Assembly: GCF_023205095.1 (NCBI RefSeq)
Contig: NZ_CP046242.1
Location: 398,501 to 462,500, forward strand
Direction: 5' to 3'
DNA from: Bizionia sp. M204
Lineage (GTDB): Bacteria; Bacteroidota; Bacteroidia; Flavobacteriales; Flavobacteriaceae
Length of the DNA stretch: 64,000 nucleotides
Part shown: in pieces, positions 56,620 through 63,684 of the stretch
Layout: every line of letters starts with the position of its first letter
How positions within the stretch are numbered: the stretch's first letter is position 1
The notes under the pieces: model-generated
Told to the model about the DNA's origin: nothing
The model's input: only the letters and a program-made list of their open reading frames with translations
The model's database searches: none
Program-made: the position numbers and the translations under genes

Positions 56620-57459
56620 TTACAATAAATTTAGCTGATATTTTACATAACTACGCGTTAATAACTCAATTTTTTTATAATTAGCCACGCGAATTCTCGT
56701 GTTCTTGATTTGTAATGCTGGTGTTTTCTTTAATTTTTTCAAAAGCTGACTATAATATCTGTAAGCGGTAAAAACACCAAACTTGGCTTCAATAGGTAAT
56801 TCCTTAATGCCCTGAAGTCCAATTGCGAAATCGCGCTCTATTTCTTCAATTATTAAAATTTTTGAAGTCTCATCTAGTTTGGATAAATCCGTATTTGGAA
56901 AATATGTTCGACTTAAATCTTCATAATCACTCTTTAAATCTCTTAAAAAATTCACTTTTTGGAATGCAGAGCCTAAATGCATGGCCGAATTTTTAAGGTG
57001 ATTGTATTTCTCATTATCACCTTTTACAAATACTTTCAAACACATAAGTCCAACCACGTCTGCAGAACCGTAAATATAAGTATTGTATTCATCTTGGGTT
57101 AAATAAGTAGTTTTATGTAGGTCTGTACGCATACTTCGCATAAAGGCTTCAACCATATGTTTTTCAATTCCATATTTATGATAGGTTTCTTGGAAGGAAT
57201 TTAAAATGGGATTTAAACTTATTTTACGTTCTAAAGCCAAATACAAATCGCTTTCAAATTCATTAAGCAAGGTTTCTTTATCGTAATCATGGAAACTATC
57301 TACAATTTCATCCGCAAACCTGACAAAACCATAAATATTATAAATATCCTGGCGGATAGAACGGGATAACATTTTGGTTGCCAAAGAGAAAGACGTGCTA
57401 TAGGTTTTAGTAACCGTTTGACTGCACGCATGAGAAACATGGTCGAAAATTGATTTCAT
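56620..57459 (-). CDS. crtB: Phytoene synthase
   Basis: 279 residues. Head-to-head condensation of two geranylgeranyl diphosphates to phytoene. The two aspartate-rich substrate motifs are present: RFADEIVDSFHD near residue 50, and NFLRDLKSDYEDLSRTYFP near residue 170. YIYGSADVVGLMCL is also typical. Second gene of the operon, 61 bp downstream of crtI. The GGPP synthase gene crtE is not in the window. Confidence 0.95.
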   Translation of the reverse strand: MKSIFDHVSHACSQTVTKTYSTSFSLATKMLSRSIRQDIYNIYGFVRFADEIVDSFHDYDKETLLNEFESDLYLALERKISLNPILNSFQETYHKYGIEKHMVEAFMRSMRTDLHKTTYLTQDEYNTYIYGSADVVGLMCLKVFVKGDNEKYNHLKNSAMHLGSAFQKVNFLRDLKSDYEDLSRTYFPNTDLSKLDETSKILIIEEIERDFAIGLQGIKELPIEAKFGVFTAYRYYSQLLKKLKKTPALQIKNTRIRVANYKKIELLTRSYVKYQLNLL

Positions 57460-57520
57460 CTTTTAGTGTTTATTTGTTGCAAGGCTTTTAATTACATTCA
57501 GTAAATAGGATGCGTGGTTT

Positions 57521-58987
57521 TTAGGTTGTATGATGTTTATTAATTAGCTCGGCAACCAGTTTTCCAGAGATTAATGATGGTGGTACTCCAGGTCCTGGAA
57601 CTGTTAACTGTCCTGTAAAATACAAATTATTTACCTTCTTACTTTTTAATTTTGGCCTTAAAAAGGCAGTTTGCAATAAAGTGTTGGCCATTCCATAGGC
57701 ATTTCCTTTATAAGAGTTATAATCCTTAACAAAATCGTTTACACAAAACGATTCTTTAAAAAGGATATGTTCGCGTACCTTTTGAGAGGTTAATGTTTCA
57801 AAGCGATCCATAATTTTTGAAAAATACGTCATCCGTAACTTCGTATTGTCTTTCAATCCAGGTGCTAATGGAATTAAAAAGATGCCAGCTTCTTTCCCTT
57901 CAGGAGCTGCGTGACTATCTGTTATAGAAGGAAAGCTTGCATAAAATAGAGGGTTTTCTGGCCATGCGGGTTTGTCGTAAATAGATTCGGCGTGTTTTTC
58001 AAAATCTACATCAAAAAACAGGGTGTGGTGATTAACATTTTTGATTTTCTTATCAAAACCTACATAAAACAGGAGGGATGAAGGGGCAAACGTTTTAGAA
58101 CTCCAGTAGGCTTCCGAATATTGCTTGTACTCAGGATCCAAAAGTGTTTCTGTGTGGTGATAATCGGCGCCACTTAAAACCACATCGCTCAAATAGGTTT
58201 CGCCATTTGAAATGACGCCTGAAGCGACTTTATTTGCAACGAGTATTTTCTCAATAGGTGCATTGATTTTAATAGTAACATCCAAACTTTTAGCCAATGT
58301 TTCCATGGCTAAAATAACTTGATACATGCCTTTTTTAGGGTGAAATGTTCCTAGTCCAAAATCAGCATAATTCATAAAACTATAAAACGAAGGTGTATCA
58401 CTAGGTTTGGCGCCGAGAAATAATACGGGAAACTCCAAAATGGTAACTAACCGCTCGTTTTTAAACTCTTTACGCACATCCTTTTTAATGGTGCTAAAAA
58501 ACTGTCCTATTTTTTTGAAGGTTTCGGTTGTTACCAATTCAAAAGGCGAAACTCCCGGGTTATAAACCAAATCTTTAATAGCCACATTGTAATTGTCCTG
58601 TGCCTTATTTATGAATTTTTGAAGTGTTTTTGAACTGCCTGGTTCCTCTTTCTCAAAAGCGATAGCAATTTTATCTAAAGTGTCTTCTATCGTTATATAA
58701 TCGTCCTTTCCGTAATAAACAGAATAGGCTGGATTTAGCTTTTCTAATTGATAAAAGTCAGAAGGCTTTGTATTGAAATCGGCAAAAAAGCGTTCAAATA
58801 CATCAGGCATCCAATACCAGGTTGGACCAATATCAAAGGTGAATCCATTTTTAGTTAATTGTCTTGCACGACCGCCAATAGTATTGTTCTTTTCAAATAC
58901 AGTAACATCGTGCCCAGATTTTGCTAAATAGCAAGCTGCAGCTAAAGACGAGAACCCGGAACCTATAATTGTAATTTTCTTTTTCAT
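57521..58987 (-). CDS. crtI: Phytoene desaturase (lycopene-forming type)
   Basis: 488 residues. FAD-binding N-terminus KITIIGSGFSSLAAACYLAKSGHDVTVFEKNNTIGGRARQ, then GFTFDIGPTWYWMPDVFERFF, and the C-terminal motif NLYFTGQLTVPGPGVPPSLISGKLVAELI, all typical of CrtI. It inserts the conjugated double bonds into phytoene. First gene of the crt operon. Its promoter region (58989-59024) holds a perfect inverted repeat that overlaps the -7 element, pointing to repression, probably by the upstream MerR/B12 regulator. Confidence 0.95.
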   Translation of the reverse strand: MKKKITIIGSGFSSLAAACYLAKSGHDVTVFEKNNTIGGRARQLTKNGFTFDIGPTWYWMPDVFERFFADFNTKPSDFYQLEKLNPAYSVYYGKDDYITIEDTLDKIAIAFEKEEPGSSKTLQKFINKAQDNYNVAIKDLVYNPGVSPFELVTTETFKKIGQFFSTIKKDVRKEFKNERLVTILEFPVLFLGAKPSDTPSFYSFMNYADFGLGTFHPKKGMYQVILAMETLAKSLDVTIKINAPIEKILVANKVASGVISNGETYLSDVVLSGADYHHTETLLDPEYKQYSEAYWSSKTFAPSSLLFYVGFDKKIKNVNHHTLFFDVDFEKHAESIYDKPAWPENPLFYASFPSITDSHAAPEGKEAGIFLIPLAPGLKDNTKLRMTYFSKIMDRFETLTSQKVREHILFKESFCVNDFVKDYNSYKGNAYGMANTLLQTAFLRPKLKSKKVNNLYFTGQLTVPGPGVPPSLISGKLVAELINKHHTT

Positions 58988-58988
58988 G

Positions 58989-59018
58989 TGTTTAACAAAT
59001 GTACAAAAATGTTAAACA
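58989..59018. promoter_or_regulatory. Perfect 9+9 bp inverted repeat, candidate operator at the crtI promoter
   Basis: TGTTTAACA (58989-58997) and TGTTAAACA (59010-59018) are exact reverse complements, 12 bp apart (21-bp centre-to-centre, two helical turns). The right arm overlaps the minus-strand -7 element and the left arm ends 1 bp from the crtI ATG. The likely binder is the adjacent CarH-like protein. Confidence 0.7.
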
Positions 59019-59024
59019 AAAATA
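59017..59024 (-). promoter_or_regulatory. -7 element of the crtI promoter
   Basis: Plus-strand CAAAAATA reads TATTTTTG on minus, matching TAnnTTTG. It is 29 bp upstream of the crtI ATG and is directly overlapped by the inverted repeat. No clear -33 TTG is seen. Confidence 0.6.
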
Positions 59025-59031
59025 CTATTTT

Positions 59032-59928
59032 TTAAAGATATTTTTCTAAATCTGCAATAGAATGAAACACTTTAATGGATTTATGTAGCTTGCTTGTATC
59101 AATATGATCTAACATTCGTCCAAAAACCCACAATTCGTTGTTGTTTGTGAGTAATTCATTTTGAAATTCATTTAAGTAACCCGAAATATTTTCTGCCTCT
59201 GGTTTCACAGTAAAGTATGAAAGGAAAATGACGTTCTTGTAATGTTTCAAAATGTCCTTTAAGCTAACAATGGGAACGCTTGGTCCTAAATAAATAGTGT
59301 GATATTCAGATTTTGTTAATTTGTAATTGATGAAGTGAAGACCTAAATCGTGAATTTCGTTGTTAGGAAGAAAGAGAACAAAGGTTTTCTCGTTGTTTTT
59401 TGGGGATATATATTGATGCTTTTCAATATTAATCAATAATTTCTGTTTAATCAGTTCTGAAATAAAATGTTCTTGCGCAGGTGTTATGGTATTTGTTTGC
59501 CAAAGCAAGCCTATTTCACTCATTAGTGGAATGAAGACTTCCAAGAATATTTCCGAAAAACTTTTATTATTTTTTAGTGTATCATAGGTTTTTAAAAAGA
59601 GTGCTTTGTCAAAATTCAGCATGGCTAGCTTAAACATGTTGGTGGCATGATCATCGGCATAATCTTTAGCTGATAGATTACGCACCGTGTCTGCAATATC
59701 TAGCTCATTAATTTTAGCGATTTTGGAAATTTTATAACCATTGTTATAAAGAAACGTAATGTTAAGTAGCTTCTGTAAGCTTTCTAAGCTATAAAACCTA
59801 ATATTAGTTTCGGTGCGGTTTGGTTTTAGAAGGTTGTAACGTTTTTCCCAAATTCTAATGGTATGGGCTTTGACACCTGATAGGTTTTCAAGGTCCTTGA
59901 TGCTGAAGTTATTCTTAATATTGTTCAT
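59032..59928 (-). CDS. CarH-like MerR regulator with B12-binding domain (candidate light-responsive crt repressor)
   Basis: 298 residues. Residues 8-75 are a MerR winged helix: FSIKDLENLSGVKAHTIRIWEKRYNLL, then TNIRFYSLESLQKLL. Residues about 95-170 match the helical capping domain of CarH/CarA; W143 is followed after exactly nine residues by E153-H154, the W-x9-EH signature that contacts adenosylcobalamin. Residues about 180-298 are a cobalamin-binding Rossmann domain with H193 in EIHDLG, where the usual motif is DxHxxG (Asp replaced by Glu191). Known CarH tetramers repress carotenoid genes in the dark and fall apart in light. Co-directional, 44 bp upstream of crtI. Confidence 0.85.
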   Translation of the reverse strand: MNNIKNNFSIKDLENLSGVKAHTIRIWEKRYNLLKPNRTETNIRFYSLESLQKLLNITFLYNNGYKISKIAKINELDIADTVRNLSAKDYADDHATNMFKLAMLNFDKALFLKTYDTLKNNKSFSEIFLEVFIPLMSEIGLLWQTNTITPAQEHFISELIKQKLLINIEKHQYISPKNNEKTFVLFLPNNEIHDLGLHFINYKLTKSEYHTIYLGPSVPIVSLKDILKHYKNVIFLSYFTVKPEAENISGYLNEFQNELLTNNNELWVFGRMLDHIDTSKLHKSIKVFHSIADLEKYL

Positions 59929-59944
59929 ATTTTATTCGAAAATA

Positions 59945-59978
59945 TTAAACAAAAATAATAAATTAATTGGATATACAA
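59945..59978 (-). promoter_or_regulatory. Promoter of the CarH-like gene with candidate operator
   Basis: On minus: TTG (plus CAA at 59976-59978), 18 bp, then TATTTTTG (plus CAAAAATA at 59950-59957). The 13-mer TTAAACAAAAATA (59945-59957) is identical to the one at the crtI promoter (59012-59024), implying that the same protein binds both. The second operator arm is poorly conserved here. Confidence 0.65.
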
Positions 59979-60091
59979 CCAGAAAGCTATTTTTTATGCT
60001 ATGAGTTTAAGCGGTTCTTTGAGATGTAGAATGATAGATACTTGGTAGAAAATGATGAAAACGTCTAAAATTTAGGTTGACGTAATTTTAG

Positions 60092-60175
60092 TGCGCACGA
60101 GAAGACTCGAACTTCCACGGACTAATGTCCACCAACCCCTCAAGCTGGCGCGTCTACCAATTCCGCCACGTGCGC
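60092..60175 (-). tRNA. tRNA-Leu (GAG)
   Basis: 84 nt, class II tRNA with long variable arm. The minus strand begins GCGCACGTGGCGGAATTGG (acceptor GCGCACG pairs with CGTGCGC), anticodon loop CTTGAGG gives anticodon GAG, and GTTCGAGTC is the T loop. The 3' CCA is not encoded. It follows tRNA-Lys on the same strand with a strong hairpin between them. Confidence 0.93.
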
Positions 60176-60195
60176 ATTAAATAATGACTAAAAAT

Positions 60196-60228
60196 AAAAA
60201 AAGTTAAGCAGATTGCTTAACTTTTTTT
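60196..60228 (-). terminator. Rho-independent terminator after tRNA-Lys
   Basis: A 15-bp perfect stem (AAAAAAAGTTAAGCA / TGCTTAACTTTTTTT) with a 3-nt loop and a long T-run on both strands, 3 bp after the tRNA-Lys 3' end. It may end tRNA-Lys transcription before tRNA-Leu. Confidence 0.85.
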
Positions 60229-60230
60229 AG

Positions 60231-60303
60231 TGACCAGGCTGGGGCTCGAACCCAGGACCATCTCCTTAAAAGGGAGATGCTCTACCAACTGAGCTACCTA
60301 GTC
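60231..60303 (-). tRNA. tRNA-Lys (UUU)
   Basis: 73 nt. The minus strand begins GACTAGGTAGCTCAGTTGGT (acceptor GACTAGG with CCTGGTC), anticodon loop CTTTTAA gives anticodon TTT, T loop GTTCGAGC. CCA is not encoded. Confidence 0.95.
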
Positions 60304-60328
60304 ATTTTGTTTCTCTGTAACGAGGGTG

Positions 60329-60358
60329 CAAATATAAAAGCTTTAATTAATAAAACAA
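60329..60358 (-). promoter_or_regulatory. Promoter of tRNA-Lys
   Basis: On minus: TTG (plus CAA at 60356-60358), 19 bp, then TATATTTG (plus CAAATATA at 60329-60336), an exact consensus promoter 26 bp upstream of tRNA-Lys. Confidence 0.78.
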
Positions 60359-60377
60359 GGCTTTTTTTTAATTTTTT

Positions 60378-60410
60378 TTTGTTTTTTTGTTGACCAAGAT
60401 CGTATCTTTT
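60378..60410 (+). promoter_or_regulatory. Probable promoter of aroK
   Basis: TTTG (60378-60381), 21 bp, then TATCTTTT (60403-60410), which is close to TAnnTTTG with the last base changed. It is embedded in a poly-T region (60362-60388) between the divergent tRNA-Lys promoter and aroK. Confidence 0.45.
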
Positions 60411-60434
60411 TAATAATCAATTTTTAAGCTAATT

Positions 60435-60950
60435 ATGAATATTATTTTATTAGGTTATATGACGTCCGGAAAATCGCTAATTGGTGAAAAATTAAGCCGG
60501 ATTTTAAGGAAACCGTTTCAGGATTTAGATGATTATATTGAAAATAAAGAAGGTTTGTCTATTTCTGATATTTTTAAAACCAAAGGTGAAATATATTTTC
60601 GTAAAATAGAGGCCAAGCATTTAGAGACGTTCTTACAGCAAGAAGATATGATATTATCATTAGGAGGAGGGACGCCTTGTTATGGCAGTAATATGAAGCT
60701 CATTAAACAGCAACCGAACAGTAAAAGTATTTACTTGAATGTTTCTGTAGCCGAATTAGGAAAGCGTCTTTTTTTAAATAAAACAAACAGACCTTTAGTA
60801 GCCCATTTAAAAACTCAAGAAGAAACAACGGAGTTTGTAGGGAAGCATATTTTTGAACGACTTAACTTTTATAATCAAGCCGATTTAAATATCCAAGCTA
60901 ATAAATCGCCGGATGATATTATTGACGATATTTTATTAAAATTAATCTAA
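60435..60950 (+). CDS. aroK: Shikimate kinase
   Basis: 171 residues. Phosphorylates shikimate with ATP. P-loop LLGYMTSGKSLIGEKL (Thr and Leu replace the usual Gly and Thr), shikimate-binding DLDDYIENKEG, FRKIEAKHLETFL, GGGTPCYG and RPLVAHLK (lid). Full length. Monocistronic, divergent from tRNA-Lys, and overlapping the 3' end of the next gene by 9 bp. Confidence 0.94.
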   Translation: MNIILLGYMTSGKSLIGEKLSRILRKPFQDLDDYIENKEGLSISDIFKTKGEIYFRKIEAKHLETFLQQEDMILSLGGGTPCYGSNMKLIKQQPNSKSIYLNVSVAELGKRLFLNKTNRPLVAHLKTQEETTEFVGKHIFERLNFYNQADLNIQANKSPDDIIDDILLKLI

Positions 60951-61448
60951 AGAGGCCTCAAAAAATTTTCCTTCCAAAATAACATCAACATGTTCATGAA
61001 GTGAGGTGGATAAAGAAATTCCTTTAAAATCTGCTTTAACAGGATACTTTTTGTGATTCCGGTTCACTAAAACGGCCGTTTTAAATTGTTTTAAGGGCAC
61101 ATCGAGAAAGTGTTTTACTCCGTAAATAAGTGTGGTTCCAGAATTTAATACGTCATCAATTAAAATAACGGACTTATTTGTGTAATCTGAAACCGCTAAA
61201 GAAGTAGTAATAGGGCTTAACGGATTTTTCTTATCAATTTTTACGCGACATAAAATAGGGTTGATTGTCGAAATTTTATTTAAAACGGTTTTTAATTTCT
61301 TGGCTAGAAGGTACCCATTAGAGTCAATGCCAGCCAAAACAACTTCTTCTTCATCCACATTGCTTTCGTAAATTTGATAGGCAATACGTCTTATTTTATG
61401 AACTATCTCATCGTGATTTAAAATCGTATTTTTTTCTGTTGTTTTCAT
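60942..61448 (-). CDS. Phosphoribosyltransferase domain protein (PyrR/Hpt-like)
   Basis: 168 residues. The PRPP-binding loop SVILIDDVLNSGTTLIYG is clear, preceded by a typical type I fold (EEVVLAGIDSNGYLLAKKL). It resembles PyrR-type proteins, which are uracil phosphoribosyltransferases and/or RNA-binding attenuation regulators of pyr operons. No pyr gene is near, so regulation versus base salvage cannot be decided. Convergent with aroK with a 9-bp overlap. Confidence 0.83.
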   Translation of the reverse strand: MKTTEKNTILNHDEIVHKIRRIAYQIYESNVDEEEVVLAGIDSNGYLLAKKLKTVLNKISTINPILCRVKIDKKNPLSPITTSLAVSDYTNKSVILIDDVLNSGTTLIYGVKHFLDVPLKQFKTAVLVNRNHKKYPVKADFKGISLSTSLHEHVDVILEGKFFEASLD

Positions 61449-61491
61449 AAAACTGTTTTTTCAAAGATAATAGAGATAATTATAAATTCTT

Positions 61492-61878
61492 TTAAATATC
61501 GGATTCAATTCCGTTCTCACCACGATATTCTTCAATGTCGCGACGATCTTTTTTAGTCGGTCTTCCTGTGCCTTTTTTGCGGTAGTAATCTTTAGAATAC
61601 TTTAGTAATTCATTGGCTGCAAAGGCTTCTTTTGGTGTAGTGTCCGTTCTATAAATATCAACTAATTTAGCGCCAACACGGTTTGGTGGTAAATCATTAA
61701 TAGTTAGGGTGTAGTTAATTTGATCTTTTCGAACCTCAATTTTATCTGTTGCATACACATCGCGACTAGGTTTTACAGAATCACCATTCACTTTTACATG
61801 CCCTTTCTTGCAAGCCGTTGTGGCTATGGTTCTTGTTTTGAAATATCTAACACACCATAAAAATTTATCTATTCGCAT
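61492..61878 (-). CDS. hslR: S4 domain RNA-binding protein, heat-shock protein 15 family
   Basis: 128 residues. N-terminal S4 domain: MRIDKFLWCVRYFKTRTIATTACKKGHVKVNGDSVKPSRDV. The basic C-terminal tail (YYRKKGTGRPTKKDRRDIEEY) is characteristic of HslR. The family binds stalled 50S subunits carrying a nascent chain with tRNA and helps recycling after heat shock. Promoter not clearly seen. The upstream neighbour is the divergent FKBP gene. Confidence 0.9.
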   Translation of the reverse strand: MRIDKFLWCVRYFKTRTIATTACKKGHVKVNGDSVKPSRDVYATDKIEVRKDQINYTLTINDLPPNRVGAKLVDIYRTDTTPKEAFAANELLKYSKDYYRKKGTGRPTKKDRRDIEEYRGENGIESDI

Positions 61879-61958
61879 ACAAAAGGTCTAAAAACTACGT
61901 TAATGTTGTTGTACAAAATTATTTAAAAATTGTATCTTGCCAACAAAAATAAGCAATA

Positions 61959-62978
61959 ATGAAATTAAGAAAAATTTTACTTTTAATAATAACGGTTTCT
62001 GCGTTATTTGTTTCTTGTGATAACGATGATGAAGCGGCTGTGCCGTATACACCACCTCGAGATGCTGGCGAAGTATATTTAGAGGATATTGCCGATATTG
62101 AAGAATATCTTGAGACACACTTTTACAATTATGAGGAATTTCAGCAAAATAATCCATATAGCGTAGTCAATGATGGGTTTGAGATTGTTTTTGATACAAT
62201 TGCTGGGTTAAATAGTGATAAAACGCCATTAATAGATATGGTACAATTTAAAATGATTAATAGTTATGGCGTTGATTACAAATTGTATTTTTTAAAAGTT
62301 CGTGAAGGTCTCGGAAATGTTATTCATTTTTCAGATCAAGCTACTTTAAATTATGAAGGTAGTAGTATAATTAATGGGTACGTATTTGATAGTGCTGTTA
62401 ACGAGACACAATTTAATCTATTGCCTGTGGGAGCTGTTTCTGGAGTTATTCCAGGGTTAAGGGAAGGTATTATTGAATTTAAAACGAGTAATGATTTTAG
62501 CAATAATATGGATGGAACAACTAATTATCATAACCACGGAATTGGTGCAGTTTTTATTCCATCTGGATTGGCATATTTTGATCAACCTCTCGTGGGTGTT
62601 CCAGGATATACACCCCTTATCTTTAAATTTAATTTATATAAAAGAACCATATTAGATCATGACGGTGATGGTATCCCTTCATTTCTAGAAAACTTAAACG
62701 ACAATGGCGATATTTTTGATGATGATACAGATGGAAATTTTAACCCTAATTTTTTAGATGATGATGATGATGGTGATGGCTATTACACGAGAGATGAAAT
62801 TGATTATAATGAATATATATTAATGACAGGTGATCCAGAGCCTGTGTTTGCGGAAAATGAATTTGAAAGTTCACGTATAGAAAATAATGGCACCATTACA
62901 ATTAAAACTATTATTTTAACGGATAGAAATGGTGATGGAATTCCTGATTATTTGGATATTAATACGATTCCAGAATAA
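61959..62978 (+). CDS. FKBP-type peptidylprolyl isomerase lipoprotein with C-terminal Ca-binding-like repeats
   Basis: 339 residues. Lipoprotein signal MKLRKILLLIITVSALFVSC, cysteine at residue 20. Residues about 110-235 fit an FKBP domain (NYEGSSIINGYVFDSA, LPVGAVSGVIPGLREGI, GIGAVFIPSGLAYFDQ). From residue about 235 there are Asp/Asn-rich motifs resembling type 3 thrombospondin repeats (DHDGDGIPSFLENLNDNGD, DDDDDGDGYYTRDEI, DRNGDGIPDYLD), likely calcium-binding. Periplasmic or outer-membrane protein-folding factor. Followed by a strong terminator. Confidence 0.85.
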   Translation: MKLRKILLLIITVSALFVSCDNDDEAAVPYTPPRDAGEVYLEDIADIEEYLETHFYNYEEFQQNNPYSVVNDGFEIVFDTIAGLNSDKTPLIDMVQFKMINSYGVDYKLYFLKVREGLGNVIHFSDQATLNYEGSSIINGYVFDSAVNETQFNLLPVGAVSGVIPGLREGIIEFKTSNDFSNNMDGTTNYHNHGIGAVFIPSGLAYFDQPLVGVPGYTPLIFKFNLYKRTILDHDGDGIPSFLENLNDNGDIFDDDTDGNFNPNFLDDDDDGDGYYTRDEIDYNEYILMTGDPEPVFAENEFESSRIENNGTITIKTIILTDRNGDGIPDYLDINTIPE

Positions 62979-63000
62979 TATAAATAGACTTATGTAAAAA

Positions 63001-63029
63001 CAAAAAAACCGCAATTTGCGGTTTTTTTG
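63001..63029. terminator. Bidirectional rho-independent terminator
   Basis: ACCGCA/TGCGGT core extended by A and T runs on both sides (AAAAAAACCGCA, 3-nt loop, TGCGGTTTTTTT). It separates the convergent FKBP and outer-membrane protein genes. Confidence 0.88.
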
Positions 63030-63051
63030 TTTTTATAATGTCGTTTCAACT

Positions 63052-63636
63052 TTAGAGTAGCAGTGAAATACTTAAAATGAGTTGATCCGGACGTGTGTCT
63101 ATTCTTCCAATACTTAATCCGTTATCCGTAGCAAATACGGCTTCATTATCACTGAAACCACGTTCATAACGTAAATCAAATCCAATTTTATTTAAGCTAA
63201 AACCGACGCCAAAATTGAGTCCAACCGTAAAATCGTTTTCTATGGAGTCAATATTAATTCCATCAAATTCCGAGTCGATAATATATTGTAATGAAGGACC
63301 GGCAAAAACATTAAGTACTTTTAAAAATCGAACACCAACCAATAGCGGAGCATCAATTTTTTGCATTTTAAAATCACCAGTATTATATTTACTCTTGGTG
63401 GCTGTATAAACCAATTCTGGTTTGGCAAAAATCTTTCCTCCAGCTTTATAGAATAAACCAAAATGGTAGCCTACATTCCGGTCTGGTTTTTCTGCAGCGC
63501 TAACGGCCGATTCATAATAATTACCATTTGCGTTGTAGTTTAATCCACCTTTAAAACCAAAACCACTTGCGGTTTGAGCTGTTGCTGTGCCTATAAATAA
63601 AAAGGAGGCAACCAGACTTAAAACAAGATATTTCAT
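63052..63636 (-). CDS. Small outer-membrane beta-barrel protein (PorT/porin-like family)
   Basis: 194 residues. Signal peptide at residues 1-20 (YLVLSLVASFLFIGTATA, then Q). The mature protein alternates hydrophobic and polar strands from FGFKGGLNYNANGNYYES to LILSISLLL, ending in aromatic/hydrophobic residues as in barrels. About eight strands are expected. Members are annotated as outer membrane beta-barrel or porin family proteins in Bacteroidota. Function not assigned beyond that. Confidence 0.82.
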   Translation of the reverse strand: MKYLVLSLVASFLFIGTATAQTASGFGFKGGLNYNANGNYYESAVSAAEKPDRNVGYHFGLFYKAGGKIFAKPELVYTATKSKYNTGDFKMQKIDAPLLVGVRFLKVLNVFAGPSLQYIIDSEFDGINIDSIENDFTVGLNFGVGFSLNKIGFDLRYERGFSDNEAVFATDNGLSIGRIDTRPDQLILSISLLL

Positions 63637-63684
63637 AATTATTTGTTTTTTTGATTACCTCCTTTAAACGAAAATAAATTTCGT

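Noticed and set aside
59922-59930. Second operator arm at the CarH-like promoter
   Set aside because: At the expected 21-bp distance only five of nine bases agree with the crtI arm and it falls on the start codon; it is not strong enough to call.
60362-60388. Poly-T tract near aroK as a phase-variable slippery site
   Set aside because: The tract is broken by A and G residues, lies in an intergenic promoter region with no coding effect, and no variation can be shown from one sequence.
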